Shown: positions 24,622-37,690 of the stretch, in pieces
Position numbering within the stretch: the first letter of the stretch is position 1
Layout: each line of letters opens with the position of its first letter
Assembly: GCA_036244855.1 (NCBI GenBank)
Contig: BQKZ01000373.1
Coordinates: 84,379 to 148,378, forward strand
Origin: Temnopleurus reevesii
Lineage: Eukaryota > Echinodermata > Echinoidea > Temnopleuroida > Temnopleuridae
DNA: 64,000 bases
Reading direction: 5' to 3'
Made by a program: the position numbers and the translations under genes
The notes under the pieces: model-generated
The model's input: the letters and a program-made list of their open reading frames with translations, nothing else
The model's database searches: none
Told to the model about the DNA's origin: nothing

Positions 24622-25614
24622 CTGGAGATGATGGAAGAAAAAAAACCAAAGAAACAACATTATGGCAGGGGTCACACTAAACTAAAAGTCACCAAAAGAG
24701 TTTGGTGAGGAAAAAAGCAACCATCTGTATACAGCAAGAGTGTGTTTGAAATAAACTTATGTAAGAAAATCTTTTGATCGCCTAAGAAACTGGAAATTGG
24801 TAGAAAGGGTCTTAAATATCCTCTACTTGCTAAGACGCCTTGACTTCTTGCGCTATCCTATCGTCATTGACACAAACATCGATACGTCTATATTAAGAGG
24901 TTGGCACAAGAAGTTATCTTAGCAAGATCATTTCCTGAAATGAGCTCTTGGGCTCAATATTGCATTAAAAAATCATTGAAAAAATATGGCAAATATAAAT
25001 TTCTGGCTAAAACCCTATTCTGACAAAGACTTTTTACACTTTGCAAACTCTGGCAAAAAGTTTGCTAGATCTTTTTACGGTAAACTGTTTTCTCTAGTAG
25101 ATCCTCGTGGGAGAAGCTAACAGCCTAAAATGATAGGAAATGGGTTCTAAATTGTAATTACAGGTGTACATAGGCATTTGGGGTAGGTTTTTTTTTTCTT
25201 CAAAGAACTTTGGCATAAAAAGAACTGTGGAATAAAACTTTGGATTTTCTAGGGAAAACTACTTCACACTTGAAATATGTAGTTTGTGATACAATTCTCG
25301 GAAGGGTGGGGTAGAAGTGTGGGATTCAGTTGATACACTTCAGCGACCTGCCAATCATAGAAAATTCGGTAAGCCTTGTAAAGAGTCATCAACAAATTAT
25401 GTTGCACCCGTGTAGGGCTCAGGTGTACCCTTTGAAGGCAAGCCATGCCGTCTCTCCCTGGTGGGTACGCGTATCCATCGTCACTGTGAATGCAGCGGCA
25501 AATACCCGACGGTGACTGGCGGGTCGACTACAGGGTGTTCCATAAAAGAGGATAGATAGACGTACACTGTAGGGTTTGTACAAAGGGGACACATGCCTGT
25601 ACAAGTTTTTCCTT

Positions 25615-25747
25615 AGGCCCCGGTCACGTAGGCCCCCGGAAGCAACACGATTCAACACGACTCTTTGTTCAGATCACAGTTAGCTGCCTGCGAACATACA
25701 GTCGTGTTGAATCGTGTTTCTTCTGGGTCCCGATGTGATCGGGGCTT
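25615..25747. mobile_element. CCCCGGTCACAT fold-back MITE
   Basis: The left arm AGGCCCCGGTCACGTAGG then AGCAACACGATTCAACACGA is inverted on the right as TCGTGTTGAATCGTGTTTC then GATGTGATCGGGGCTT. Total about 133 bp with no coding frame. Same family as 30542-30672 and the half copy at 10232-10271. Confidence 0.85.
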
Positions 25748-26587
25748 TAGTTTCATGAGGGGTTGGAGTTCGGAGAGGTTCTTTATCCACGCACATACGG
25801 GGGTTCCACCCGAAGGGAAGCAAATTTTGAGGTAAAAAGGGGAGAAAAATTGGCGAGGGTGCAAAATTTGAACTAATGATCTATACCGTTTTTCAGTTAT
25901 GCATTATTATATTCTTCTTTTTTGTTGTTGCTTGTTAGGTTTTCAGGGTAGCCATATTTGGCCGATGATTTTCTTCTGTTTTTTTTTATTATTGTTGCTT
26001 TTCTGCTCTTCGAGAATGGGCGCGCCGAAATTCCATGTTGGTCGGCCTCGCCCCCGCGTTGTGAAATCTCAAAGCTGGTCCAATCCCCTTATTGCTCTCA
26101 TGAGGTAGAACCAGCTCTATATGGGTGTTACGTGATTCCTAAACCATCACATGACCAATGTCACATTTTTGCACCATTGAAAACTGTTGACAGGGGAAAT
26201 ATAATGTTCCTGTAACACAATAGATTACTCTCTCCTGTTAAGTTATATAACCATTGGATAGCTTTCTCTCTATAAAAACATGGAAATGAAATTTTCAAGA
26301 TTAAAAAATACCGGAATAAAAGGATTAAAATGTCATCAATTTAGAAATTCACGAGTAGTCAATATGATACCTCATAACGAGCTACAATGCCGTATAGAAT
26401 TTTGTTTTAAATTTAACAATGTTGGCATGGATGTATCTTTATGACACATCCTATACCCTGTTGGCGTCTCACCCGAGGGTCAATTATCAATCCAATTGGT
26501 ATGCAGGTATGACAAGTCGGGCCTTTGCAAAATATGAACTCGAATCCATCAAATCGTCTCTCACACATCCCATTCTATTCCCTCTCC

Positions 26588-26660
26588 TCATCTATCCCCT
26601 CATATCTATCCACTCTCATCTATCCACTCTCATCTATCCACTCTCATATATCCACTCTCC
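26588..26660. repeat. 14-bp minisatellite (CATCTATCCACTCT)n
   Basis: Four to five near-identical units of CATCTATCCACTCT in a pyrimidine-rich surrounding. Confidence 0.9.
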
Positions 26661-27309
26661 ACACCCATCTCGAAGTGATTTCATCTCAATCTCTCCATCT
26701 CTCTTTCTCTCTCTTCTCATCCACTTTTCTTATACATTGTGAATAACATTCTCCTGCCCATTTTATCACTCTTGCGCAATGCGCGTTGACTCGTGTATAT
26801 GTGGAACAATCAGAAGGAGACAATTGCGCTTCTCATAATTAAGAATAAACATTTAAACACGAATCTGAAATAATCACATTACTCAATAAAAGGGATGAAC
26901 ATAATTGTACTTAATTAAACAACAAATAAGTTTGTTCTTTATTTCAATAGGAAGTGCAAATATATTTATCATACATGACAAAAACTACACTCTAGATTCC
27001 TTGATTTGAAAGTCAGTCTAACAGACTGTAGTCGGACCACTCCAAAACTGGACTGAACATTTCAAATGGATAACATTGTGCACAAAATCTGTTCGATTTA
27101 GTATTTCAATCCAATTTGGATTGGCCCCTGAATACAATCATTTAGATTTATTTTTTGTTCAATCCTATTAAGGAATTAAGAGAATATGTGATAATATAAT
27201 TCAGATATGGAAATTTTAAAAAGGCCCTTAATCTATCCATCTGAAAATAGGATATTATCTATACTTTAAAAAAGGGTCTTAATGACCCCTCATTGCATCC
27301 TTTTAACTC

Positions 27310-27425
27310 TCTTCTCTATCATTTTTTCTTTCTTTCTCTCTCCTCTCTCATCCATTCTCACTTTCTCTCATTTCCCATTTCTCTCTCTCTCTCTCCCCTC
27401 CCTCTTCCTTCCATCTCATCCCCAT
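27310..27425. repeat. CT-rich low-complexity tract
   Basis: Almost pure pyrimidine on the plus strand with several (CT)n runs. Confidence 0.9.
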
Positions 27426-30400
27426 CGTAACATGATGGTGACCATATGATGTGTTTATTAGGGTGAGTTGTGGGCGCACATCTGTAAGACCTCAGACCCA
27501 CGGGCAGATGAACAAATATCACGGCATTGCACTTGAACCCAGCTTAAATTACAATGTTAGATATACACCAAAGTGCAAGTCAAAATCTAACTTGAACCCT
27601 ATCCCGTGGAATTCCTGTTTGAAATCACTCTTAGGAAAACGAAAACGAAAAGTCGTTAGATTTTTTTCTTCTAAACTGTGTGTGCAATTTGTGAATTGTG
27701 ATAAAACTTTATAACTCATCCAGATAAAAAAAAAAAAAAGTTATTTGCAATGCAAGCAATTGACATCTCGATTGAAATAATCTATGTTGAATCGCGCTGA
27801 AAGTGTTATGTCGCCATCTACTGGTCGAAAGTCAAGATACATTCCAAATTACAAAATCCTAGTATGAAGCAATTATTATTAACAGATCCAAGTTATACAC
27901 GAGAGTTATTGTTGTTCATACATGCTACAAAACGTTTTAAATAATTCGTACTATCGAACAAGTGGCTGTGTATAATAAAGGAAATTTAGATATATCTATT
28001 TAACCTTTCAATGATCAATTTTCATCTGCTACGTCGCAGTTTATTTGTATCTCAATCTGAGACAATCATTTTTGCTGCTTTAAAAAAAATGTTAATGATA
28101 AGTATCCAATTTTGCTATGAATTGCTATTGCTATTACGCGCTTATTAACATATGGTGGTTGTACTTTAATCATGGCTAATTAAGGCATATAATTTGTCAC
28201 CATCATAAATATTAGACGGATGGGCTTTCATTTTAGCCAACGCCAAAACTTACAAAGGTGACTGTCTGGCGCGTATAATCTGCAGAGATTGAAGAGCGCC
28301 ATCATATCCTAGACCTTACTACCACAGACTATGTTAATCCCCTTCAATATTCCTTCGGACGGAATGTAAATGAAATTTTTCTTGCAGAATCTTCAAAGCT
28401 GAATTTAAAATCCCTCCTTGAAATAAACAAAATGCTATCATATAATAGATATTTAAAATAAATTTTACCTACGATTAGCTACTTTAGAACACCCAATGAA
28501 ATTGATGCATAAAATTGCAACATTGACAAACACCAATTAATTTCGGTAAATATGGTTAATTATTTCTCATAATTATAAACTTGGGAAAATAGAGTGAGAT
28601 AATAATTCCCTGTTAAAAGCAAATGTTACTCTCTCCTTACACAGACGAGATGCGGGTCCCCCCCCCCCCGTACGGTCCTTAATGCGATATTTGGCGCTAA
28701 AAGTATGGCAAGCAAAACAAAACTTGAATGAAGCATGTGCATAATTTTATGAAATAAACCTCATAGTCAGCTCGGTGAAAATTTCAGCAACTCGTTTTAG
28801 ATATCTCATATAAAGCCAAACATGTGACATTAATTATGATTCCGTTGGCCTAGAATGAGGTATACGCACATGGATAATTTCCACATGGATTGACAATTGT
28901 TACGTCATAATGACTGTTGGCAAGGTTGTCGGAAGTTGATACATCATCACTCATCAAGGTATGTGCTGCAGAGTATGGTGTCTTGAATGAAATGCACTCT
29001 CACAGTATCAGGTCAAAGAAACAGTCTTAAAAGATTGAACGCGAAACATGACAGGATTAAACAATATGTATATAAAAATATCAGCACAATGAATAAGATT
29101 CGAAAGCAAAGTATCTTGTATACACTGTAAACAATTCTTAGGTTTGTTCAAAATCGCTTTGAACAAACATTTCTAAACCTTTAAATGCATTTACGCGAAG
29201 GAATAAATATTATATTAGATGTATTTTTCATATTTGACAAGGCCACTAGATTCGAATAATGCAACTATATGCAACCTTTTTAAAGCCCCCACATTTTCAT
29301 ATGACGCAAGCATTTGTTTTTTTACTGATTGGGAATAAAGTACCATTTTCGAAACGATTCATGTTTTAATAAACAATGCTCATATTGTATCATTTGAATG
29401 AAGTCTTGGTTGTGCCACTATATAAAGTGATCTTTTCAAAGTAATACACACTCATAAGATGGGGAAAATAATTTGCCCGGGATCTTCCTTCCCCTCTCCA
29501 CTGAGAGCGTGAGCTTGAAAGAATAGTTTCTCACAAAATGGCACTTTACTAAAAATGTGCATTGCTAACTAAAGCATGTATGATTTTCGGGGATTCTTGT
29601 GTTATATAAAAAAAAATCAGATCATAATCTTTTAATATATTACAAAAAATGCATATAATTTCATTAATAAAAGCTATGCCATATTTTAATGCGGCGGACG
29701 GTATTGAAGAGGACCTTCGTTTGATCTCACAGTGACCGCCACTACTCAATTTTGTTGAGTACTTCTAGACATATTAAAATTAACAATTGAAATATCACCT
29801 TCATAATTTCCCCTTTTTTCTTCTTCTTTTTCTATGTTCATTCTTTTTCTAATTTTGGTTTTATCTGTGTTTATTTCTGATTTTTTTAAAATTCTTTCAG
29901 AAGTCATTTATAACGGTTGCATTAGAACCATGATGGTTCTTTTTTTAAATATCGTTTTAAATACTTGTGTCGATCTCATTTTGTCTCTGATATTGCCAAT
30001 ACAACAATAATTACGTCGAGCACAACACGTGTTCTACTAACAGTTTCTTTTGTTGGAATCTGATACGCGCGTTTCGTAAAAAAAGGTGAAGAAATTCCCC
30101 CGAGCGATTTAACACTTTAGAGAGTATGGACGTACTCAACGTATAGAAAGAGGTAAAATATACATTTATTTGTATTAGAGGGCACCAAATGTCAGAGGAA
30201 ATTTTGTCGCGATCAATTGTGATTCTATGGATTCATTCACACCTGGTGTGTGAGTGACAACGCTTCGAGTCTTGGCTTAAAACCAAGACTCTTTTAACCA
30301 TTTCACAGATGCAATATGTATTTGCACAGGTGGATAATCATATAAAAGAATGTCACTTGTTTTATATGCAATACAATTTATGACGTCAATAAAAATGAGT

Positions 30401-30541
30401 CGACGTACATTTCAAAAGCGTGTACTATAATTAGTTCCAATTTTGCAACATTTATTAGATTTATTAGATATCACGGTGCATCCATCTCTTTCGTTCAGTA
30501 ATGAGTGTGTGCAGAACGAAAAACAGCAATGGACAGAGTAA

Positions 30542-30672
30542 AGCCCCGGTCACATAGGACCCCGGAAGCAACACGATTCACCCCGACTCGTTTTACTGAG
30601 GCAGTTAAATGTGAATTAACAAAGAGTCGGGGTGAATCGTGTTGCTGCCGAGGTCCTATGTGACCAGGGGCC
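30542..30672. mobile_element. CCCCGGTCACAT fold-back MITE, second copy
   Basis: AGCCCCGGTCACATAGGACC and AGCAACACGATTCACCCCGA on the left are inverted on the right as TCGGGGTGAATCGTGTTGCT and GGTCCTATGTGACC. The expected right terminus (GACCGGGGCTTTAA in the copy at 10232-10271) is interrupted after GTGACC by the next element. Confidence 0.85.
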
Positions 30673-30796
30673 TGTAACATAAAAGATGCAATTAAACTTG
30701 CAATAAATATTTATCGTAAGTCTATGGCAAAATGTGTACCAAAGAGATGCAATTAATTGCAAGATTAATCGTATCTCTTTTCTGTTACAGGCCCCA
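30667..30796. mobile_element. GGGCCTGTAACATAAA fold-back element nested in the MITE terminus
   Basis: GGGGCCTGTAACATAAAAGA on the left is inverted as TCTTTTCTGTTACAGGCCCC on the right, with GCAATTAA / TTAATTGCA internal pairs. The adjoining AGGGCTTAAA resembles the missing terminus of the element at 30542. A related copy, sharing GTAACATAAAA and GCAAGTCTATGG-like blocks, lies at 48636-48748. Confidence 0.75.
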
Positions 30797-31069
30797 GGGC
30801 TTAAACAAATCACACTTACACTTTCACATGACACAATATTTTAAGCAGACAAAAGAAACATCCTCCTCTCTTATTCGGCTCAGAAAAGTCGGACATGGGT
30901 CGCACCTGCTTACTGAATCAAATGAGAAATACTTTTGTTTGTATGCAAAGAGTTATTGTGAAGGCTTGAGAGGAAGGGTTTTTTTGTCCAATTCATTCGT
31001 CCCATCTGTAGTCACAGTGAATGATCACATACACAAGCCTTAAATTTCGTTGATTTTAGGGCAAGGCCA

Positions 31070-31232
31070 TTTTTATTTAGGGCACATTTTTATACTACAG
31101 CATGAATGGGGAAAAGAGAAAAAGGGCACCTAAATCTCCAAGGCAAATGAGCCTTTTTGTGGAGGGCATCAAGGCCAGAGTATAGGGCATCCAAGGCCAT
31201 GGCCTCCATGGCCTTCGATTAATTTAAGCCCT
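31070..31232. repeat. GGGCAAGGCCAT dispersed repeat
   Basis: Repeated GGGCA and AAGGCCA blocks, including GGGCATCAAGGCCAGAG and CATCCAAGGCCATGGCCTCC, ending AAGCCCTGCATAC. It looks like a decayed interspersed repeat rather than coding DNA. Confidence 0.5.
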
Positions 31233-33233
31233 GCATACATGCAAAAACAATTAAATAAGATTCCAAGAAACTAACAATTATTATATGAAAAGTACTCCAT
31301 GTAGAGCACCTAAAGAGCAATTTTAGCACCGACCGTGACCAGGTTCAACCCCGAAAAACTCACACAAAGCGCAAAAATAGCTTGCAATATGTGTTGAAAA
31401 AGTGCTTTATACATGTGAAGCTGTTCGAGATGTATTTAACGAGCCATCAGTGTCAGAGCTATTTTGAAGGTGAAATCTTCATTTTCTATTAAATTCATTC
31501 ATTTAATTTGTTTCATTTTGGCTTCTTGTGCTGCCAAGATTTCTAGCTGTTCCTAGATTTAGAAAGAAATTAAAAAATGCGGTCTGCTAATGATACTTCA
31601 ATCATATTAGTACAAATATATATTTCGGTAGAGATACATCAGATTATAATGTTGAATCCTTTTGTTACCGAAGTGGATTGAAAACGGTGTCAGGTTATGC
31701 AAAAAGATACAAAGGATTTAAGACATTAATTCCATGGCATCAAATACCGTTTATTCCGTTGTAATCGGGAATTGTTTACTGTATTTTTCGGTCTTAAAAT
31801 TCATGTTTCTGAACTACAAACATTATTTCATGCAAGTTACAATGGCAACGTGCAAGTCTGCACGTGTGTTATATGGGGCGTAATTATAAGCCCGAATGTG
31901 GCGCCGCCAAACTGTTAGCTTTCCCGTGTTCATTCATGCACGTGATCAACGCGTTGGTATCCGGGGCGCCACTCAGTCCGTATTCACTAGCATGCATTGG
32001 TGTGTGGTGTATGTATGTGGGGGTGTGTCGACTATCGAATGCACAAGTTTCATCATGAATTACTATATCATGTGTTTGATCTTTTGTTTTATTATAAGGT
32101 CTCATTATGCGTTATTATGATCATAAAGAATAGGAAGAGCACACTGGTATGTTCCATAGTCAGATTATCAAAAGAAAATTGTTTTTTTTTAATCCTCTGA
32201 CCACGGAGTATACAAATTTGCTCTTCCTTTTCTTCAAGGTGACAAGAAGATATAAAAGATCATTGCGTCTCCTGAAAGTCCAATTTGGTATCATAAACAT
32301 CGATATTGTTCGTTAACAAGTGACAGAAAGGAATAAAAAGAACGAGAAAGTAAAGGGGAAAAAGAAAGAAAGAAGAAAGAGAAGGAGGAAAGGAACTCGC
32401 CTCGCCTCTCACTTTATTTCTTAGAAATAGCGTACTTTTACGAACGGATTAGCGTACGAACGGATTTAATAAGCACATCGCGTTAACCGATTATCATGTA
32501 CACGATGGTGTAAAGTGATTTTTTTACATCATGTTCATTAATTAAGCCTCCTTAACGTTTTCCTCCTCGACCACTCATGAATAACGCTTCTTTACAAAAC
32601 TCGAAGTATTCATCATGCCTTCATTGTACACAGCGAAGTGGGCTTCTTTTATTTGAAAGGTTTAATATCCCTCGATTCATATAAGGCGTTGACTTCTGAG
32701 CCATACAGCTTCGAAACTTCTTTGTTTGACCCCACTTGGGATTAAAACGAGAGGGGAATAAATAGCTCAACAATCGAAAGTTATTGATGAAGTAATTAAT
32801 TACAACAAGGATCCAAATTTTACATCCATCTCCTAAATCTCGACCTTTACAAACAGAGCATAATAGGTCACGCTTTCATTCTCGGGTAGTTCGGATTTTA
32901 GGTTCACTGAATAGAACGAGATAGGTGAATAGGGTCAAACTAGATATTCTAAATTTTCAGAATGAGAAGAGAAGTTGTCCATATCGCACTATTTACTAAT
33001 GTATACCATGTTGATTTTGATAATATAATTAATGTAGCAATAAAAAAAATAACGATAACAACGAATATAGAAAAGTTATATCGCTTAAAAGCAATATTAA
33101 AATTTATGATACATTCTTTATGTAATTTCGATTATTGAAAATAAATACTTCTAAATACAAAAAGGTAAATTAATGTTGTCAATAGGCCGGTTAAAGAAAA
33201 GATGCACATTCTATGCGTTCTTTATACAAAAAG

Positions 33234-33380
33234 GTTGTTCTGCATTGTACGAACCGAAAGCTTGCCAAACTTGACGACCTAGCAGCAAGTAATGTATGCA
33301 AACTGAATTCCAAGTATTGTAGTTCAATTGTTACTAACCAATTGAAGGAATACCACTTAACATCGGCAAAAACGTGCAAC
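33234..33380 (+). repeat. Dispersed repeat, copy B (uninterrupted)
   Basis: Second copy of the repeat split at 1281-1858. It shares AAGTAATGTATGCAAACTGA, TAGTTCAATT, AAGGAATACCACTTAACAT and CAAAAACGTGCA in the same order, without the insertion. Confidence 0.7.
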
Positions 33381-33979
33381 AATAATAGTAAACTGGTCGA
33401 TTAAAAGCAAATAAGTTCATAAAAGATTATACGGAGATACTAATAAAAGCAATGGTATATTCATTGGGTAAGGAGATGGGCCTGCGAATAAAAAGCTCGC
33501 CTGGGAAAATAATCAAAATAAAAAAATTGATGCGCGAAAAGTTAAAATAACATTTCTTCCAATAAGCATTACTAAACATATACAATCGTTTCAAATTGAA
33601 ATTTACATTTAAAATTATGTTGTTGTTATAGTGTTAGAGTATGCAAGAATGCAAACACAATGCTAATTTATCTAGAAAGGGTGTATTAAAAATAAATGGT
33701 TTAGAGATGGAGAGGAAGAAGCTCACTATATGGGTTTGAAAGAGGAACTTATTTTGATACAAATGAGTGTATGAATGAACTTCAATGCAGGTAGTAAAAT
33801 GGGGACTTATGTCGTTAAGGATAAATCAAGCATCGATGCCAGCTGTTGACATCTTTTAGCCTTGGCCTGTTCATAATTGGCGTGACATATGTCGTTATTT
33901 CAGCTCGTTAATCATTTCCCGTCCCGACATCGAAAAGAAACGGGGGCAAAACCAAATGAAATGTAAAGACGTTACCCAC

Positions 33980-34286
33980 CTGTATTAGGCACACTCCTGA
34001 TAATATTGCTACTGAGTTTGGTATCGGAGCAGGGTTTGTCATCCTCATCCCCCGGGTCTCCTCCCCGACTAGCCGCTGCCTCTTCCGTAGCCGCCATTTC
34101 GCGATAGAGATCCCACATATACTGGGGAGCCGTAGCGTTAGGCTTCGGTCTCGGTCGCTCGTTCAGCCCCATCACCCGAAGAATCTTGCTTTCCATTCTC
34201 CGAGTTAGTGTCACATAATCCGGCGGAGCAGAGTCGGCTGTCATCAACCATATCAAAGTCAAGATCAAAATTTTGGAGACCTCCAT
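33980..34286 (-). CDS. univin: Univin (Vg1/GDF1-type TGF-beta ligand), exon 1
   Basis: First coding exon: 102 codons plus one base. The ATG at 34286 is followed by a hydrophobic signal peptide (ILILTLIWLM core) with a likely cleavage near TADSA|PP. The propeptide then carries RRMESKILRVMGL and the conserved TGF-beta propeptide motif APQYMWDLYREM, preceded by a potential N-glycosylation site (NAT). An acidic Gly/Asp-rich linker follows. The exon ends VPNT plus G at donor ACAG|GTGGGT and joins exon 2 in phase. I chose this start because it is the only one giving a signal peptide. No clear TATA box lies just upstream, and the 5' UTR and promoter were not resolved. Confidence 0.9.
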
Positions 34287-35193
34287 TTTTAAATAGCTCG
34301 TGTTTGTCGCTAAACTGATGCCCCTCGGTTCACCTTTACTGAGCTCTCTCCAGAAATGTTTACACGGTGATCGAAACTAACACGAGCAACTTTTGCACCT
34401 TTTCTTGTTCAATCTTGTGAAGTCGTTTCTTCTTCAAATTAATTAAGATCGAATATTATTCTCGTTTTCATGCTTTTCAAAATGGATGATGGCAAAAGAA
34501 GACCGGGTGATGTTCTTGAACTGCACTGTCATTCAAATAAAATATTCCCTGGTTTTTGTCGGGTTTCCCACGGTGTATGCTCAGTGGTCTGATGAGGGAA
34601 AGGACCTACTCTTGTTGCGGGAGTTGAGGCAGTAGGACTGTGATGAGTTTGGACCGAGCTCTCAGCGGTCTAGCCAGCCTAATTGGCCTACCTTGGTTGG
34701 CGGGAGGTCCGCAGGCATTCGGGAATCCTCACTGTGCTCATTAATTACACAATTAGTATTATACAAAGAATCGTATTATCCTTATAACCGGATTTACGTG
34801 CCAATAAATGAAGCGGCTTTATTCAAACATCCCTCTTTTCTTAAATGAGACAATATGTAGAGCTGGGTACATTCCAAACGGCCGCGCCGATCGATGAATG
34901 TTGACGCAAACAAATCCTTGAGAAATCTGCTCATGTTGTCAGAGATATGCTCCTCACAAGAAAGATGTTTGCAAAAGATGAAAGATGTTTTAAAAGAACA
35001 TTTTATAAATCAGAAATGACGAATTTGATGGGAAGTAAGGTAGACCAAGTGGATACATACGTTTCATATCGAAACTGGAAAATGAAAGAGGAAAGTGTGG
35101 CACGGAGAGGTTTTTCTGGATCATAATATGGATAAGCCCACGGGCTTTTCCGTGTGAGGAAAGGTTCTCTATGACTGAATGGGTGGAGGGGGG
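34287..35193 (-). promoter_or_regulatory. Upstream flank of univin, probable promoter region
   Basis: This 0.9 kb lies directly 5' of the univin start codon and should hold its 5' UTR and proximal promoter (inference from position). A forkhead-type core (TGTTTAC) is visible near 34358. No TATA box or start site could be identified, and no other gene is seen before the gap. Confidence 0.4.
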
Positions 35194-35884
35194 NNNNNNN
35201 NNNNNNNNNNNNNNNNNNNNNNNNNNNNNNNNNNNNNNNNNNNNNNNNNNNNNNNNNNNNNNNNNNNNNNNNNNNNNNNNNNNNNNNNNNNNNNNNNNNN
35301 NNNNNNNNNNNNNNNNNNNNNNNNNNNNNNNNNNNNNNNNNNNNNNNNNNNNNNNNNNNNNNNNNNNNNNNNNNNNNNNNNNNNNNNNNNNNNNNNNNNN
35401 NNNNNNNNNNNNNNNNNNNNNNNNNNNNNNNNNNNNNNNNNNNNNNNNNNNNNNNNNNNNNNNNNNNNNNNNNNNNNNNNNNNNNNNNNNNNNNNNNNNN
35501 NNNNNNNNNNNNNNNNNNNNNNNNNNNNNNNNNNNNNNNNNNNNNNNNNNNNNNNNNNNNNNNNNNNNNNNNNNNNNNNNNNNNNNNNNNNNNNNNNNNN
35601 NNNNNNNNNNNNNNNNNNNNNNNNNNNNNNNNNNNNNNNNNNNNNNNNNNNNNNNNNNNNNNNNNNNNNNNNNNNNNNNNNNNNNNNNNNNNNNNNNNNN
35701 NNNNNNNNNNNNNNNNNNNNNNNNNNNNNNNNNNNNNNNNNNNNNNNNNNNNNNNNNNNNNNNNNNNNNNNNNNNNNNNNNNNNNNNNNNNNNNNNNNNN
35801 NNNNNNNNNNNNNNNNNNNNNNNNNNNNNNNNNNNNNNNNNNNNNNNNNNNNNNNNNNNNNNNNNNNNNNNNNNNNNNNNNNNN
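35194..35884. other. Assembly gap, 691 N
   Basis: Undetermined bases. The gap is bordered on the left by a G-rich end (GGGTGGAGGGGGG) and on the right by a run of 28 G (35885-35912), so a sequencing barrier caused by poly(G) is likely. Long frames through it are artefacts. Confidence 1.
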
Positions 35885-35912
35885 GGGGGGGGGGGGGGGG
35901 GGGGGGGGGGGG
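35885..35912. repeat. Poly(G) run, 28 bases
   Basis: Homopolymer at the gap edge; its true length is unknown. Confidence 0.95.
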
Positions 35913-36517
35913 TGTCGACATAGGTAAGACCGCCGAGCGTTTGAAGGAGAGTTGTTTTGCCAACCCGACCGTGTGTTGAAAGATGCTTCACATGTGCATT
36001 TAGGGGGATCAGCGAAAGGAATGCTGGCACGCAATTATGTGGTGATCAGAGAGGCAAACCCAGGATTATGGATCCAATGAAAGAAGCGATTCGCTTTCCG
36101 AAACATCTTTACCGAATACCTCTTCCCCTTCACCTTCTTACTAAAATAAGATGAGCAAAAAGTCGATAATCAATCAGTATGGATTGGGTGATAATGAGAA
36201 GGGCATGTTTTGTGAAGCTCTTAACACCCCATTATCAACAATAGACTTACTCAATTAGCTAAACGGGTGCTTGTTGATTTAGGCCTACTTGGCCACTCTT
36301 GGTTTGGGGCTTACCCCTAGTCTAACAAAAGACCACTTCACAAAAGAGTCGAACTTTGAGTCGATACAGCTTTGCAACCTAATAAGCTTACTACAGTTGC
36401 TCTTTTCATTTTGACCCGGGCTTGCCTCTCTCGCTTTCTCTTTCTTCTTCTTTTATCGTGTCATGACCACATTCTTTATCTTACTCGTTCTTTCTCCCAC
36501 TTTCTCCTTCTACTGTT
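35913..36517. other. Intergenic, no gene seen
   Basis: No exon or RNA gene recognised. Confidence 0.5.
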
Positions 36518-36828
36518 GTGTCCTCTCTCTCTCTCTCTCTTTCTTTCATTACATCTTACCTTTTCAAACGTTTTTTTTTCATTTATTCCTCCATCGCTCT
36601 TCCTCCCCCTTTCTCTCTCCCACTCTCTCCTTTCCCCCTCCCTCTCACTACTCTCACTCCCGATATATATCCCTTTCACCCACACCTGCACCCACCTCCA
36701 AACACACACACATAATCACACGCACATAAACACACATAACTCAAACACATATACACACACCTACACACACGCACACAAACACATCTTCACACTGCTATTT
36801 TTTTCTAAGTGTGTATACGTCTACACAC

Positions 36829-36861
<33 letters not shown>

Positions 36862-36870
36862 TATATATAT
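36518..36870. repeat. Pyrimidine-rich and (CA)n simple-sequence block
   Basis: (TC)n at about 36520-36542, continuing pyrimidine-rich sequence to 36680, then ACAC-rich DNA with a pure (CA)n at about 36834-36860 followed by (AT)n. Open frames rich in Leu/Ser/Phe or His/Thr come from these repeats. Confidence 0.9.
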
Positions 36871-37690
36871 ATACACACTCTATCAATATCTTGCCTGCAT
36901 GTGAAATGTATTTTGATATATGCCACCACCTCTAATAATGTTGCGCAAATTATGCATCTGATGGGGAGGTACAACTTGTCGATGCAGGGCTAAAATGTAT
37001 GCCCAACTGTATTGGAAACTGAACATTTTGACATCATTTTCTAGAATTTACCCTGGACAGTGCTGGGTAACGAGTATGATCCATTACATTCCTATGCCGG
37101 GTTCAGGTATCTCTTCGGGGGTTGGAACTCAAGACCTTCCGATCTCTATACACCGTCAAGCCAAGACAGCCAGACCGAATTATATTCTAGTTTAACCAAA
37201 TTCACTTTTTAATGCAAAGCTGTTCTTGCATTTATCGTATGCAAGACATTGTATATAAGTTCGACAGTTACATCTGATCTGTTCATGGAGCAAAACCATA
37301 GCCAAAAGGTGCAAAATTGCACCCATCTGATGCATGATTTTTTTTGTTACCTTATTTGCGTATATTGCATATTCTCTATACCTTTTATTTTATCTAAGTG
37401 TGTATAGGTCTACTTGCATAATGATGTAAACTCCAAAAGCGCGGGAAAACATATCTTAACTACTATTAATAATGTAAAGCAGTATTTTAAAATGGGAGGG
37501 GTGTCCAGCAATGTACTATTCTTGTGTTAAAAAAAAATAAGAACCACAGAGTTTTTAGCAAATAGTTCTACTTTCACGTTTGATAAACATAATTGGATGA
37601 ACTATACGATTTTTTTAAAAATAATTCTTTTCTTATCCCAACATGACAAAACACTGATTGACAGTGCCTTACCATGCTTACCAAGATGCT
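36871..37690. other. Intergenic, no gene seen
   Basis: AT-rich, no exon. A GTTGGAACTCAAGACC stretch near 37112 is weakly tRNA-like on the minus strand. Confidence 0.45.

Larger units (their letters stand above)
24622..33979 (-). other. Univin intron, 9.36 kb
   Basis: Single intron with donor ACAG|GTGGGT (exon edge 33980) and acceptor CTCCAG|GTGG (exon edge 24621). It carries two fold-back elements of one family (25615-25747 and 30542-30672), a second family (30667-30796), a 14-bp minisatellite, pyrimidine-rich tracts and a purine-rich tract at 32318-32400. The stretches at 24700-25600, 25750-26580, 27430-30540, 30800-31070 and 31235-33230 show no exon or RNA gene. Its size makes it a natural place for cis-regulatory modules, but none can be identified by eye. 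Confidence 0.8.

Noticed and set aside
34990..36034. Several long frames on both strands around 35-36 kb
   Set aside because: They cross the 691-N gap and a poly(G) run; proline or glycine strings come from the homopolymer.
36372..36935. 187-codon Leu/Ser/His-rich frame on the plus strand
   Set aside because: Low-complexity pyrimidine and CA repeat translation; no domain or splice support.
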